Notes under the pieces: generated by a model
Database searches by the model: none
What the model was told of the DNA's origin: nothing
Seen by the model: only the letters and a program-made list of their open reading frames with translations
Translations under genes and position numbers: made by a program
Origin: Isoetes taiwanensis
Taxonomy: Eukaryota > Streptophyta > Lycopodiopsida > Isoetales > Isoetaceae
Assembly (NCBI GenBank): GCA_021234155.1
Contig: JAJEKV010000019.1
Coordinates: 2,548,697-2,612,696 of the forward strand
Reading direction: 5' to 3'
Length of the DNA: 64,000 bases
Part shown: positions 20,200-30,791 of the stretch, piece after piece
How positions within the stretch are numbered: the first letter of the stretch is position 1
Layout of the letters: each line of letters opens with the position of its first letter

Positions 20200-21020
20200 A
20201 TATCCAGCTTGGAAGATTAAGATGGAGCTCGTCCTACAAAGCGAAAAGCTTTTTGGGATTGTGACTGGGAAGAACCTTCCTCCCGGCACAGCCAGTTGAC
20301 GCAACTACTGGCAATCTTGTTTTAAATGGTGCTGCATATGATGCTTGGGTTAAGAATATAGATGACTGGAATGAAAAAGATCAAACAGCATGAGCAACGA
20401 TTCTTTATGCTATCAAAGAATCCATTTTAATGGATGCTAAGGATTTTGTTACTTCTAGTGAAGTTTGGAAGTATTTGGAAAAACCTACATGAAGAAGACT
20501 ATTCATTAAGTGATTAATCTTCGCAAAGATCTTATATCATTGCAGTATCGTTTGAGTGATTCATTTTATGAGCATGTGGACAAGTTTAAAACACTTCTTG
20601 AAGCATTATCTTCTGCCGATGCTAGTATTCCACATGATCAACATGTTGTTCATTTTTTGGAGTCTATGCTAGAAGAGTTACAGACCCTTATGACTATGTT
20701 AGCCAATAAAAAATCTATGACATTAGATCGAGCTTGTGAATCACTAAAAGATGGGGTTCGAAAGTTGCAAAGGCAAGCTATGCATGAAGGTCAAGCTTTT
20801 TTTGTTGATAGTAAGAAATAAGATCGAGAAGATGAAAAGGCCTTTGTTACTGATACAAAGTGCAGTCACAGTTATAGTAGAAGCTGGAGTTGTGGGGGTG
20901 ATAAATAACAATTGGCTAAACTTGAGCAACCTAAGTCTGAGACTGTGTGCCTATTGTAAAAAGACGAATCATGTTGAAAGCGAATATTATCATAAATGCT
21001 TTGTTAATGAGCATAAAACT
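20200..21020 (+). pseudogene. Copia Gag (UBN2-type) with degenerate zinc knuckle
   Basis: EYPAWKIKMELVLQSEKLFG, AYDAWVKNIDDWN and a frame at 20,510-20,821 (LRKDLISLQYRLSDSFYEHV) follow the Copia Gag pattern. CAYCKKTNHVESEYYHKC near 20,950-21,000 resembles the CCHC knuckle with altered spacing. There are frameshifts near 20,300, 20,490 and 20,820. It would have formed the virus-like particle. Confidence 0.8.
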
Positions 21021-21114
21021 TTAGTCCAGGCAATCCGAGATGGACCTCATATTCCAGATGATGATGCAAATATTGCAGTGATGAAGCTTCTGAAGCCCTT
21101 CTTTCTACAGGAGC

Positions 21115-21390
21115 TAAAGTGTCCATGACTATTGATTCTGGTGCAACATAGCACATGACGTTTCATAGGCATTGGTTGAGGAATTGCCGCCCACTTCAAG
21201 TTAGGACACTTGTGTTTCTTGGTGATAACACGGCCCATGAGATCAATGTTATTGGAGATATTCATGTTGATACTTCCAATGGTATGCAAGTCTTGTGTGG
21301 CGTCTTACATATGCCTGATTTACGCCGAACTCTTATTTCTATGTCTAGACTTGTTGATCTTGGTCTATACATACAATTCAATAGATGATT
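21115..21390 (+). pseudogene. Copia aspartic protease
   Basis: TIDSGAT followed by HMTFHRHWL is the catalytic DSGA-type motif. GVLHMPDLRRTLISMSRL is the conserved C-terminal strand of the same domain. A stop lies directly after DSGAT. Confidence 0.8.
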
Positions 21391-21499
21391 TGACGTGTAC
21401 TTGGAGTTGCCCCGAGAGAAGGTCGTCTGTACGAGCTCTGATAATTTTTCTTCCAAATTCTGCAATGGCTAGTTCATCCAGAGCAAGTCTGCGCCATGT

Positions 21500-21720
21500 G
21501 GATGCGGGCGACTGATAATTTTGTAAATCTTATGACTGCTAGTAGAAATGAATCAAGTACACGGTGGCCTGGTCGTTTTGCACATTTTGACTTCCAATAT
21601 TTATTGGATACGGCCTCTGATAGAACCGTGGATGATCTATCATTGAGTAGCACTGCATCAATGGATGTATGTGAGGCATGTGCTATTGGGAAGCAACATC
21701 GCCGTTCTTTCAATGTAAAA
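21500..21720 (+). pseudogene. Copia GAG-pre-integrase segment
   Basis: WPGRFAHFDFQYLL and CEACAIGKQHRRSF match the zinc-binding pre-integrase region (RLGH-like, then CxxCxxGK). It is cut at 21,720 by the nested LINE and resumes at about 24,570. Confidence 0.8.
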
Positions 21721-21746
21721 GGAAGGAAGGAAGGAAGGAAGGAAGG
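21721..21746. repeat. (GGAA)n microsatellite at the nested LINE 3' end
   Basis: Six and a half GGAA units sit at the left edge of the nested LINE, which is the 3' end on its minus strand. Microsatellite tails instead of poly(A) are known in some LINE clades. Confidence 0.85.
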
Positions 21747-24570
21747 TTCTTTTATCGTCCACGGAGACCAATCGGTCTATGGGACCCAATACAAAAACGC
21801 AGCGACAAGTGAATTATCGCCCGGATTAAAACCCTCACCAAGGGTTTTCGAGGGAAAACCGCGGGCGTTAATCACCTGGCCGACAAACCGTCCCTAACAT
21901 ATAAAATGCGTAAACACCCAAATATATACGATCATGCACCACACCCTGTGAGGTGCCTAATCACGGGCCGGCGGAAGGGGCAAGGTGACCTCGCAGTCCA
22001 AAGACCTCCCCAATGTACGACCCCGTGGCATCGTCATTGGCGGTGTTCATCGGCAAATGCAAGGGCAAGTCCGGCCCGTACTAAAGGAGCGTATCCGGCC
22101 CGGATCCGGATCAACCGGGCAACTCCGGAAAGTGTGAGACTCATCCTCAATGGTACCCGCTTGGACAAAGACCGGACAGCTCCATTCTGGCGGGGCTCCC
22201 CAATCCACCTGCCCGCCTCGGATCTGCGAAGATGGTGGGCACCGTCTCTTGAATGGAGTGCGCAATGAGTCTCATGCTTTCCGGGGGCATTTGAACGCAT
22301 GAGGTAGCCGCGGCCCCGCTAACACGGGGTTGATGTGCTCCTGTAATGGGCCATTTTGACGCGCTCACAGAGCCGCCGAGGTCCCGCAGCTTGCCAAGGA
22401 AACAAGCGCCTAGGTACTCCCCCGCCAGCCGCCACGACGGCCAGGCTCACCTCGGCGACGTAAATCCGTGCTCCCTGCACATTCCATTTGGCGAACCAGT
22501 CTCTCTTACCCTCCAACATGCCCTAAGCGGCCAAGGACCCATGGCCCGCGGTGTAAGCAGTGCGGGAGCCGAGCATCACCCGCAAGTAACCACTTTTTCG
22601 AAAATAGGCGATGTGTCTATCAAGGGCTGCCCGAAGCGGCAAAGAATCCGATTTCACAGCGGAATCGATGGGGACTGAAGGTTTCACCCAAGTGCCCGTG
22701 CCAAAATGCCCATACACTGCTCCAAAGTCATTCAGTGTAAAAGCGAACGACCCCCCAACCCTCGACCCATGTCTGACAAGGGCCGGCTCGACCCGGTGCG
22801 GATGTGACCCATGGCCCCAATCATAGAGCTACGCACGGTGACTGTTGCATGCGCATTCATAAAGCTCCGGGGCCGTCACCATGGCGGATAGACGCCTCAA
22901 GAGAGCGAGGAGGGAACCACCTAGGTACTTGTAGGTGGGCGTGGCGTCCACAGTATCCCCCGATATGTGAGTGCAGGAGGCATGGGGTGGCGATGAAGAG
23001 GATATGAGAACCACCCTGGTCTTGGCGGATTGACCGCATGTTCGTAGCGACAAAATGTGTCCTGGGAAGCCCGGGGTGAGATTTTACATAGCTTAAGGGG
23101 TGTGGGCGGCGAGCCAACATCGTCGCATAGATGAGCTGGCGGATGACCTGTGCAAAAGCCGATGCCATCCCCCCATGCCGATGGCGGGGCTCTAGCCCGA
23201 ATGTAGAGGCCAAAAGTGTTGGCGAGAGGGGGCAACCCTCGCTTGGGACCCCCAATACCATCGATGAATGCTCGGCCCGTCCGCATCACCTTAAAACAAC
23301 TCTCATACAACCCGTATATGGCATTCTCGCACTTACGGGGGAGAGCCCAGTTGATGCGCGGTCTAGCCCGCGGCTTTTCCTTGGAACAGATCAAAAGCCT
23401 TAGCGGGGAGTCCACAAAGCAAAGAATACAAGTCCTGCCGGATGATTCCGGTGCCTTCAATCGGTGCGCAGTAAAGATATAGTCAATCGTTGAGTGGCGG
23501 GGTCCAAAGCTCCCTGTGGAGGGCTCGCACATCCGGCCGCCTCTTCCGGGGTCAACTGCTGCTTTCGAGAATGCCGTACAAACGGTTTGGCAAATCTTGA
23601 ATCGACCATGATCGCCCCAGAATTGGCCTGGACAGTTGTGGGTCGCCCGCCTTTGTGAATGGGGAACAACCCCGCTTGTGGTCCATTGGCCGGGGAGACC
23701 TTCCCGCAATGCTGCTACGAGCAGGGTAGTGAGGACCGGCACAAGCGGTCAGCCATTTGAGTAACTTCGGCACGATACCATCGAGGTCACCGCCTTCCCA
23801 TTAGCCAGCCGCGCGGGCCCTCCTCAACATCCTCGTCCACGAAACCAATGGGGCCATCCCGTGGGGTATGGGCGCACGCGTCCCGGGCCCGGGTCATAGA
23901 GGCCGCCGCGTACCGCTCCCACCGCCCGGTGTGATGTCCCCAGAGGGCGGCTGGCTGTTCAAGCACTCTGGCGCCAAAGGTTCGAGGATGAGTGTCCAGC
24001 CCGGGCGAACATCTCCCCGATGCACAGCAAGGTACGTGCCTTTGTGTCCTTCGGATGGGCGCGCATCGCGGTGGTGGCTCGCAAGCTGGTACACGATCCG
24101 AGGATGTGACGGAAGCCGCCGCTTGCGTTCTTTACACTCGCATCAAACCATCCAGCTACGTGGAATGTTCGCTGACCCCGAGCGGCGACGCCGGGCAGCG
24201 CCAGCACTGGCCCCGCGCATCCCGTAATAGCGGTCGTAACGGTCTGGTGCTGCACGCTTCTAGTGTGGAGGTCCCGCAATTGCTGGGAGGCGTCCATGAG
24301 CATCTTGCCAGAGTCCTCTGCCTGCCATAATCTAGTCTCAACCGAGGGGCGGCGAGGGGTCGGCATAGTGGGGGTTCCGGGCTTTGCCAAACCAGGTCCA
24401 AATAAAGTGGGAGGTGATCCGAGTCGACCTCCTCATCCCGACCGCCCGTGCCCATCCCAAACGCATGACAGATGCATATCTTTAGCAACTTCTGAGCACA
24501 TAGTCCACCACACTAGACCCTCCCCCTGATTGTCTTGTCTGCATGTGCACTTGCGAGAATCGGGCCACTG
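21723..24570 (-). mobile_element. Second LINE type (RT-bearing), 5'-truncated, nested in Copia integrase
   Basis: Minus strand. The endonuclease C-terminal part is at 24,160-24,570 (VVDYVL, DSDHLPLYLDL). The reverse transcriptase is at 22,921-23,742, with HSTIDYIFTAHRL, a CFVD-type strand, FGLYIRA and a CDD-containing remnant of the YADD site. KTRVV and YKYLGG (22,830-23,050) mark the region after the active site. Flanking TGTAAAAGG (21,714) and TGTGAAAGG (24,569) are probably the target-site duplication. GC content is clearly higher than in the host Copia. It is different from the L1-type LINEs elsewhere in the window. Many frameshifts; inactive. Confidence 0.8.
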
Positions 24571-24599
24571 TGAAAGGCCATTGCAAATTATCAAGTCAA

Positions 24600-25050
24600 A
24601 AATGCCACATGCAACACAGCTTTTGGAGCTTCTGCATGCTGGTATATGTGGCCCACTACCTTGTGTTTTGAGTGGTGCACGATATTTCATCTTGTTTGTA
24701 GATAATTTTACCTGTAGAGTTTTTGTATATTTTCTCTCTACGAAGTTCCAAGTGTTCACCAAATTCCAAGTTTTTAAAAGTATGGTGGAGACTCAGATTG
24801 GCAAAGTGACCAGGAGATTACGTACTGACAATGGTGGAGAATTTACCTCTGCTCAATTCAAGTGTTTTTGTGAAGAGCACGGTATAGCTTGTGAGCCTAC
24901 CATCACTTATTCCCCTCAGCAAAATGATATTGTTGAGTATCAGGAACATGCGATAATCAATGTTGTTCGATGCATGCTTATTCATGCTGGCTTGGATAAG
25001 TCATTTTGGGCAGAAGCTATGGCTACTGCTGTTTATGTGCAAAATTGAAC
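24600..25050 (+). pseudogene. Copia integrase core
   Basis: One frame contains LLELLHAGICGPL, a first catalytic Asp in FILFVDNFTCRVF, a second in RRLRTDNGGEF, and a Glu after NDIVEYQEHAI, which is the DDE triad in the usual spacing. FWAEAMATAVYVQN matches the family's later conserved segment. A duplicated FTKFQVF is present. The N-terminal zinc-binding part lies left of the nested LINE. Confidence 0.85.
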
Positions 25051-25194
25051 AGTAACTTCTTCTCTGAAAGGCATAACTCCTTTTCAATTATGGACAGGAG
25101 TCAAACCAAATGTTCAAAATTTGTGAGTTTTTTGTTGTCTAGCCTATGTTCATATTCCAAAAGAGAAGAGAAAGAAGCTTGAATGTGGATAATA

Positions 25195-25345
25195 GGTCTT
25201 TACATCCTCATGTTGGTAATGAGCTTTTAAATGGGTCTTTACATCCTCATGTTGGGAATGAGCTTGTAAATATGTCTTCACATCCTCATGTTGGGAATGA
25301 GTTTGAAGATGGGTTCATCCTCATGTTGGGAATGAGCTTGTAAAT
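25195..25345 (+). repeat. 39-bp tandem repeats (about four copies) in the Copia pol region
   Basis: GGTCTTTACATCCTCATGTT and the following 19 bases repeat with 39-bp period from 25,195, encoding SLHPHVGNEL-type units. The last copy has lost a few bases and shifts frame. Normal Copia elements have no such array between integrase and reverse transcriptase. Confidence 0.85.
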
Positions 25346-25421
25346 CCTAAAGTGAAAGATGTCGATTTGTTGGAAAAGGATACTTGCGAGTCGTGTTACA
25401 AGTTTAAGACAAACTTCTAGA

Positions 25422-25472
25422 GAATAGAATAGAATAGTTTTTTTAACGTCCACGGAGGTTGGTAGGCCAAAG
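25422..25472 (-). mobile_element. Very short LINE 3'-end stub
   Basis: AACGTCCACGGAG near 25,446 matches TATCGTCCACGGAG near 21,753 in the nested LINE. Here it is bordered by an (AGAAT)n run at 25,420-25,436. It looks like a second insertion of the same LINE type that copied only about 35 bp. Confidence 0.55.
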
Positions 25473-25800
25473 TGAACTCTTATTTTTCTGATGGATTTCT
25501 AAGTTTTGCAGATTCCAATGTGTATATAAGACGCTCTCAAGAATATTTTATAGTGATTGCACTTTATGTGGATGACACTGTTTTGGCAATCATGAGAAGA
25601 TTTTCTTCTGCAGTTAGGCATATTACCAAATCGCAAGAACAGATATTAGAAAATCGTAGCACTCGGATTTTTTTCATCCGAGTGCGAGACCAAATTTGCA
25701 GGTGGGGGGAGATTATCTATGAGTTGCAATATTTGGTCGTCGTTCTTAGACACGATATTTTTTATATCTTATTTGGTGAAAGACTAAAGTCGCAGGTGGG
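25472..25800 (+). pseudogene. Copia reverse transcriptase remnant
   Basis: YIRRSQEYFIVIALYVDDTVLAI contains the YVDD active-site motif and its flanks. Sequence before and after is missing relative to a full Copia RT/RNase H, and the frame then runs to the polypurine tract before the 3' LTR at 25,802. Confidence 0.8.
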
Positions 25801-25801
25801 G

Positions 25802-25936
25802 TGTTAGCAAAGCTGCCTATATTAGGAAGGCAACGTGCCTTTATAAAAAGGCAACGTGAGCTACTTTTATCTTTCACCTTTTTCCTTGGATGTACCTTTT
25901 ATGATACCTATATATTGTAACACACATCATTCGATA
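25802..25936 (+). repeat. Truncated 3' LTR of the Copia element
   Basis: TGTTAGCAAAGCTGCCTATA matches the 5' LTR start. Homology ends near 25,936, where the LINE sequence resumes. Confidence 0.85.
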
Positions 25937-26660
25937 TAGGTGGGGGTAGCTATCTCCAACGGAGGCATGCTACTTGGTATCTCCACTAACAGATTACCTG
26001 ATGACCCGCCCAACTCGCACTCAGTTTGCATAGCCTCAGAATCCGAAGGGGTCGCCTCCAACACTGGAAGCTGCCAGACCAAATCGCCTATAGAATGAAT
26101 CTGCTGACAGACCGATATAGAGTTTGCCATCTCTACCATAGCGGGACCAATTGCTGGGTGCTGCACAGATTCTTCTATAGCCGACATATGGCTTGCCATC
26201 TCAATCATAGCAGATTCAGGTGGTGCACAGATTCTTCCATAGGAATCGCCTCAGATAAGAGTTTGGAATTCGGAGCCAGCTAGGCTAGTTTATGTCTGTC
26301 TCTGTGACATCTCTGATGCCACTACAACACCCTTGCTTTTAACCAGATGTGGGGTATCTGGAACTGCTCTATTTGCCTTCAATCCTTGGACGATTCCCGC
26401 AGAGCAGGATGCTTGGCCGCCCCTGGGTGAATCGACTGGTGATGCTGCTTCAGGTGTAACCTTGGATGATGGCCAAGCATGGCAAATCTGTTGGGTTTGC
26501 CGAGCAGATTTGCCATGCTGGGTCCGCCCGGGTGGTGCCGGAATACCATCATGGCCTGTTCGAGCCATAGTTACTGCCTCAAAGCTCATCCAGGTTCATG
26601 ATCGCCTCAAACTGCCTCAAACCGCCACCTCGGTTCATCCCGCTACCTCCTATTTTTTCT
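25937..26660 (-). mobile_element. LINE ORF1 N-terminal part, left half of the element split by Copia
   Basis: Minus-strand frames at 26,290-26,589 (MARTGHDGIPAPPGRTQHG..., Gly/Pro/Ser-rich) and 25,927-26,208 (internal repeats like MIEMASHMSAIEES and AMVEMANSISVCQQ) precede the Copia insertion. The reading continues on the other side of Copia from 19,910 downward. Frames are broken near 26,290 and 26,210. Confidence 0.6.
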
Positions 26661-27196
26661 AAGATGTAGCAGCAACTTTTTTCCCAAGAATTACATTGAT
26701 GTAAGAGCATTATTTTTTTTTTTGGCTCCAAATCTAGTGGCCGATTACCAAAAATTGACGTTACATTGGGGGTCTTTTTGTTCCCTCAAATCGGGTCTTG
26801 CGGCCGAAAAATCGCCAAGCGATTTTGGGGATGAAATCGCTTAGCGATTTTCCCCGCTGAAAAGGCCCCACGGAAAACCGAAAATGCCGTGGCGCTTAAA
26901 AAAAAAAAAATCGCTTAAGCGATTTTCACCGTTTGCTCGTTGATTGTTTTCACCGCACTTCCATTTTCGGGCGACCAGCCGTGTACGCCCTCCTCGCTAT
27001 GCCCGCTTTTGCCAATCCTGCTTTACGCAGAATTGGCCGCTAGGCGCTTGTTTGTTGTGTTTGATCAGCTCAATATTTGGTCCGATCTCATAAAACAGCT
27101 CCCAACATGTGCCCTAACCATCCAAAGCTCCCACGCTTCCAAAAAATCGGATCATGCCGAAATTTTCTGGGAAGATTGCATCGAATTCCTGGCCAT

Positions 27197-27617
27197 CTCA
27201 TAGTCTTGCTTACATTCGTTTGTACCAATGTTTGCTACATTGAAAGAGTAGGGTTTTTGATTGCCTACAACTGGCTTTGCAGACTAACTCTGGAGTTGCT
27301 CAAAACATAAAAGGTCAAGTGTTGTGCGCATTCTATTTTGGTTATGCACTTTCTCGGTGCACTGTGGATGGGTTGCCTGAGTGTTGGGGAAGAAGAACCT
27401 GTTATTCTCTTTTATCTTGTGGTCTTTTATTTACTGCTCTCACTCTAGTTAAATTGATGCGATTCAGTAACCGATCACGCCGAGTGCTTGTTGGTATAGC
27501 ACAAGGTTTCATTTTCCTTCAATTCATACTGTTCTTGCCCAATGGGTGCCACCACATGAGCGCTCTCGATCTGTATCACTGACCACATCAGTAATGTATT
27601 TTGGAGCTGACTTTTGA
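27197..27617 (+). pseudogene. PHT4-type anion/phosphate transporter fragment
   Basis: The sequence encodes part of a major-facilitator transporter of the plant PHT4/ANTR family. VCYIERVGFLIAY is the first transmembrane signature. GQVLCAFYFGYALS leads into a divergent WGRR segment, the loop between helices 2 and 3. RVLVGIAQGFIF follows, then AQWVPPHERSRSVSLTTS after a one-base frameshift near 27,515. It ends at TGA 27,615 next to palindromic repeats. The stretch has no intron, two or more frameshifts and lacks the C-terminal three quarters. It looks like a captured or retro-copied gene fragment. Family assignment is strong; the exact member is uncertain (PHT4;6-like by memory of the motif). 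Confidence 0.8.
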
Positions 27618-27639
27618 AAATCGCTGACTTTTGAAAATC

Positions 27640-28060
27640 TTTTTTTTTTAATTGAAGTCGGTATATGTATATTAAAGTATAAGTAAAAAAAGTACATGGA
27701 AAAAAAACTTTTTACAGGGAAGTTTAACTTAGAAAAAGATAGGAGGGCAAGAATCCCTCCTATCTATTAAAAAATCAAGAACTATTTGAGGAATATAGAA
27801 AGCTATAAGTCTATAAATAGTTACTGTGTAAGATATTTTTATGCATCCAATAAGGGTTCTCTGTTTAGAAGCTCGATCTCGTGTTTAGATTAGTAACTTT
27901 CCTTCCTTTTCCTCGACCTCCTCCCGGCTTTGGGTACGTAGAACATACACTGACCGGTACCACTCTTTACATTGTATCTCCCCTTTGCATCTTTGGCCAG
28001 CAGAATCAACTCCCGTCGATATTGTAATTTTGATCACAAAGCAGCAATACACAAACATCG
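27640..28060. other. Unassigned AT-rich stretch between PHT4 fragment and palindromes
   Basis: No coding signal. A small inverted repeat (GATAGGAGGG...CCCTCCTATC) lies at 27,739-27,765. Confidence 0.4.
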
Positions 28061-28349
28061 ACTTTTGAAAATCGCTAGCGATTTTCAATTTTAAAACAAA
28101 TCACCCGCGGGTGGAGGCCGACGGACCGACAGTTTTAAAAACCACCGCCAGTGATCCCATTTTTCTCGGCTGACGGAAAGCGAAAATCATTAGCGTTTTT
28201 CACTTTCCCCCTTTGAAAATAATTTTGCGATTTTCGCAAAAATTGCAAAAATCACTTAAGCGATTTTCCCAAAATCGCTTAAGCGATTTTGGTCCGCGAT
28301 GAACCGTTTCGGGGCCCAAAACACCCGGGGGTGGGGAGAGATGATTTCT

Positions 28350-28479
28350 GGGTGAAAATAGAGTTGCCCTTGTCAGGCTGATGTGGCGCAATTCCAACGG
28401 TTGGTGATTCCATCCTGAAGAATAACCAACGGTCATGACTGTGCCACGACCCATTACAAGGGTAACTCTATTTTCACCC
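28350..28479. mobile_element. 130-bp fold-back MITE
   Basis: GGGTGAAAATAGAGTTGCCC at 28,350 and its inverted partner ending at 28,479 match at 22 of 23 positions. Pairing continues imperfectly through GTGGC and CGTTGGT to the centre, so nearly the whole element folds into one hairpin. The target duplication is not clear, so the superfamily is not assigned. Confidence 0.75.
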
Positions 28480-29100
28480 CATTTTTACAATATGTCTATG
28501 GAAAGCATATATTATTTCTTTTGAATTTAAATACTACATGATTTTACATTGCACATTGGTCCTAATGGTCCAAAAAGCGCAGTGTTAATACATTTCATTT
28601 CATTTCATTGGCAATGAAGAGGAACAATTGTTGTTTTTTTGCAGATGTCGGCACCTAACACTTGCGTGCAAGCATCACATTGGCAATGGAGGAATGGTTG
28701 TATTTAGATTCGAGATAAGATAAGAGTCTTAACCCAAGGAAGAAGTTTCAGGTCTCAATCAATAATCTTGCAACAATCAAATTTGGTATTTTTGTAACAT
28801 ATGATTTATTAAGGTTAATAGGTGGTATTCGTATACCAAACCGTATGAATACCGTGAGAAAGACGGGGGGTTAACGCATACTGAGATCCATTTTTTTTTT
28901 CCCCTAGGTTTGGGAGGCGTCCTTCCCGGGCTCCCAAAGACTTTTGGCGCCGCTTCAAATCCCGAGGAGGATGGGGGCGGGAAAGGGATCGGCATGTTGG
29001 CTTATCTTCCTGCGAGGGCTTACGGTTTGATTTCGGCCTTCCCCGCAGGTGAGTTAGCGCTGTGCCGTGTGTTTTACCTCTTTCGATTACATTTGCTTGA

Positions 29101-30556
29101 GATGTCTTTAAGAAGGGAGGCCAGGAGGGCAAGGGGCATGCAAATCTTCCATCCGGTTCGATGGCCTCTATGGCTCGCTCATCCGCAGGCTATTTGATTC
29201 TATCCCTTTGCGGATACTAGCCCGAAATGGGATTCAATTGATGTTTACATTACTTTTAGGCCTTTCCTCGACAAGATGTTCCCAAATCTTTCTATGATGC
29301 CCTTGTCGATTTTGTGACTCCAAATGTCTACAGTGGGCAAGAGCCTTGGAAAGGGCTCCTACCGATCACTTACATGTTCGTGGTGTTTTGAGAGGTCGAT
29401 TCGTAAGTCCTAAGGCCTTGAATGATGCTATCAAAAAAAGACTTCAATCGGTCTCCCAAGCCCCTTTGGCGTGGTGTTGGTCCGCAAAGCTTTGAAAAAT
29501 AATAGGTCATTGTTTTGAGGGAATGGTAGGATATTGTATGAAAGATTTTGGAAAAGTTCACTATAGTTGTCATATGCACAATATCTCCTCAATCTATGAT
29601 TGAAAAAGGTAAGGATCTTTATTTGAGGTGGGGTGCGGCGAGGTGATACTAAAGGGGTTGTGTGTCTTGGATAATAGGAATCTTTTAAATAAGGCATGCC
29701 ATTACGTGATGTATCATGGGGGTCGTAGACTATCCCCAAGCCCCACCTTTACTTTGTGCGAGGATGTTGAGGTCCGGAAAATACACATTAAGTAGTTCTT
29801 GGATTATTCCTCATAATAATTACGCCCCATGTGAATGAACACAGTGGGGCAAACATGGAGAGTGTTGCTTAATCCTGCCGGGTGTTGGCCTTCCCGACAT
29901 AAGAACTATTATCTTTGGTTATCCTTCGGGGTTTGTTCCTGTTGAGAGGAATGGGCCCGGTAGAAGGCGCTATTGGGATGATGCCATTCCAGCCAGACGA
30001 AACAGACTCAAACTTTGAGGATCTCGCATGAGAGAACCTTTAGCTCGAGGATATATCCCCGATGTTGGTGCGGACTATATCCCCTGTGTACGTGGGACCA
30101 CACCATGGCGTGGGGTTGATTTCTTTCATGTGGTTCCTTCTTGTACAAAGTATAGTCTTTTGTATTTATCTCATTGTATTTCTCTCTGGGTTTATGGTTG
30201 GTTTATCCTCCCGAAGTGAGAAGTCTTTACTTCACCGAGGAATTTGTGACTAGCATTGTGCGGGTTGGTACCCGAGGCGACAGTTGGACGACCTCATTGA
30301 GGATCCCCGAGAAGGCGATAGGAAGCTTCTATGTTGCTATAAATTCTGCCTTTATCTCTGGCAGGTAATGGGACCGCCTTTGGTGTGCTTTGGAATCGAG
30401 TCGCATGTGTTGCGCCACACATGAGCTTGGCAAGGGCTCTCCCGACACGTGGGAGATACGCCAGCCTGATCGCACCATCGTGGGCATGCAGCTCAATGAA
30501 CCGGGAATTGAGAGCTTTGTGTTGAACTTGCATCCGGGTTATCTGGGTTATGTGTG
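29101..30556 (+). pseudogene. Rep-type HUH endonuclease, copy 2
   Basis: Start MSLRREARRARG at 29,101 matches copy 1. DVYITF, FYDALVDF and DHLHVRGVLRGRF follow, with the HUH pair at 29,367-29,375. MVGYCMKDFGKVHYSCHMHN has the catalytic Tyr-x-x-Lys at 29,532-29,543. C-terminal blocks DDAIPA, EEFVTSIVRVGT and FYVAINSAF match copy 1 in order. Multiple frameshifts and stops show it is dead. Because the two copies differ at many synonymous and non-synonymous positions yet keep these motifs, the family was long under selection for this protein. Confidence 0.7.
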
Positions 30557-30715
30557 ATGAACTTATATGTTGTTGTGATTCAACTATTTCGCCATGTGGC
30601 TTCGTATCGGGTATTTCAATGTAAATATTTGACATTTGTTTGCTTGATAATTGGACACATTTTCCGTTTGTATTTCCCGACGGTGTTTATTCGATGGGGC
30701 ATTGGCCCCTTGTAT

Positions 30716-30744
30716 AAGGGAGCTCCATTAGTTGGAGCTCTCTT
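30716..30744 (+). repeat. Hairpin at the element 3' end, copy 2
   Basis: AAGGGAGCTCC, loop ATTAGTT, GGAGCTCTCTT pair at 10 of 11 positions. It lies at the same place relative to the T-arm-like element as the hairpin of copy 1 but has a different stem sequence. Confidence 0.75.
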
Positions 30745-30754
30745 ATGCTCCTAC

Positions 30755-30791
30755 TGAGCCGTGGTTACTTGGGGTTCGATTCCCCGGGCTC
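30755..30791 (+). other. tRNA T-arm-like stem-loop, copy 2
   Basis: GGGGTTCGATTCCCC at 30,771-30,785 sits inside an outer TGAGCC/GGGCTC(G) pair. It is identical to copy 1 apart from one pyrimidine in the loop region. Confidence 0.65.

Larger units (their letters stand above)
19911..25936 (+). mobile_element. Copia (Ty1) LTR retrotransposon, defective, containing a nested LINE
   Basis: The 5' LTR (19,911-20,113) begins TGTTAGC and ends TAACA. The primer-binding site TGGTATCAGAGC follows immediately, matching initiator tRNA-Met. A polypurine AGGTGGGG precedes the 3' LTR at 25,802, which is cut off at about 25,936, losing its last 65-70 bp. Order: Gag (20,200-21,020), protease, integrase, then a short RT piece, as in Copia. 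Most of the reverse transcriptase and RNase H are deleted, so it is non-autonomous. The element split a minus-strand LINE, and another LINE inserted in it at 21,723-24,570. Confidence 0.9.
26800..28295. repeat. Palindrome family built on AAATCGCTTAAGCGATTT
   Basis: Versions of this palindrome lie at 26,807, 26,834, 26,908, 28,068, 28,247 and 28,271, with partial ones at 27,618 and 28,186. They cluster on both sides of a 1.1-kb block that holds the PHT4 fragment. This suggests a transposon with palindromic subterminal repeats. No transposase is visible. Confidence 0.7.

Noticed and set aside
22034-24390. Many overlapping frames on both strands
   Set aside because: High GC content lowers stop frequency. 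Only the minus strand shows LINE endonuclease and reverse transcriptase motifs.
28860-30560. Endogenous geminivirus or other plant virus integration
   Set aside because: The Rep motifs alone would allow it, but there is no capsid gene, helicase domain or geminivirus origin nonamer. The repeated 3' module fits a transposon family better.
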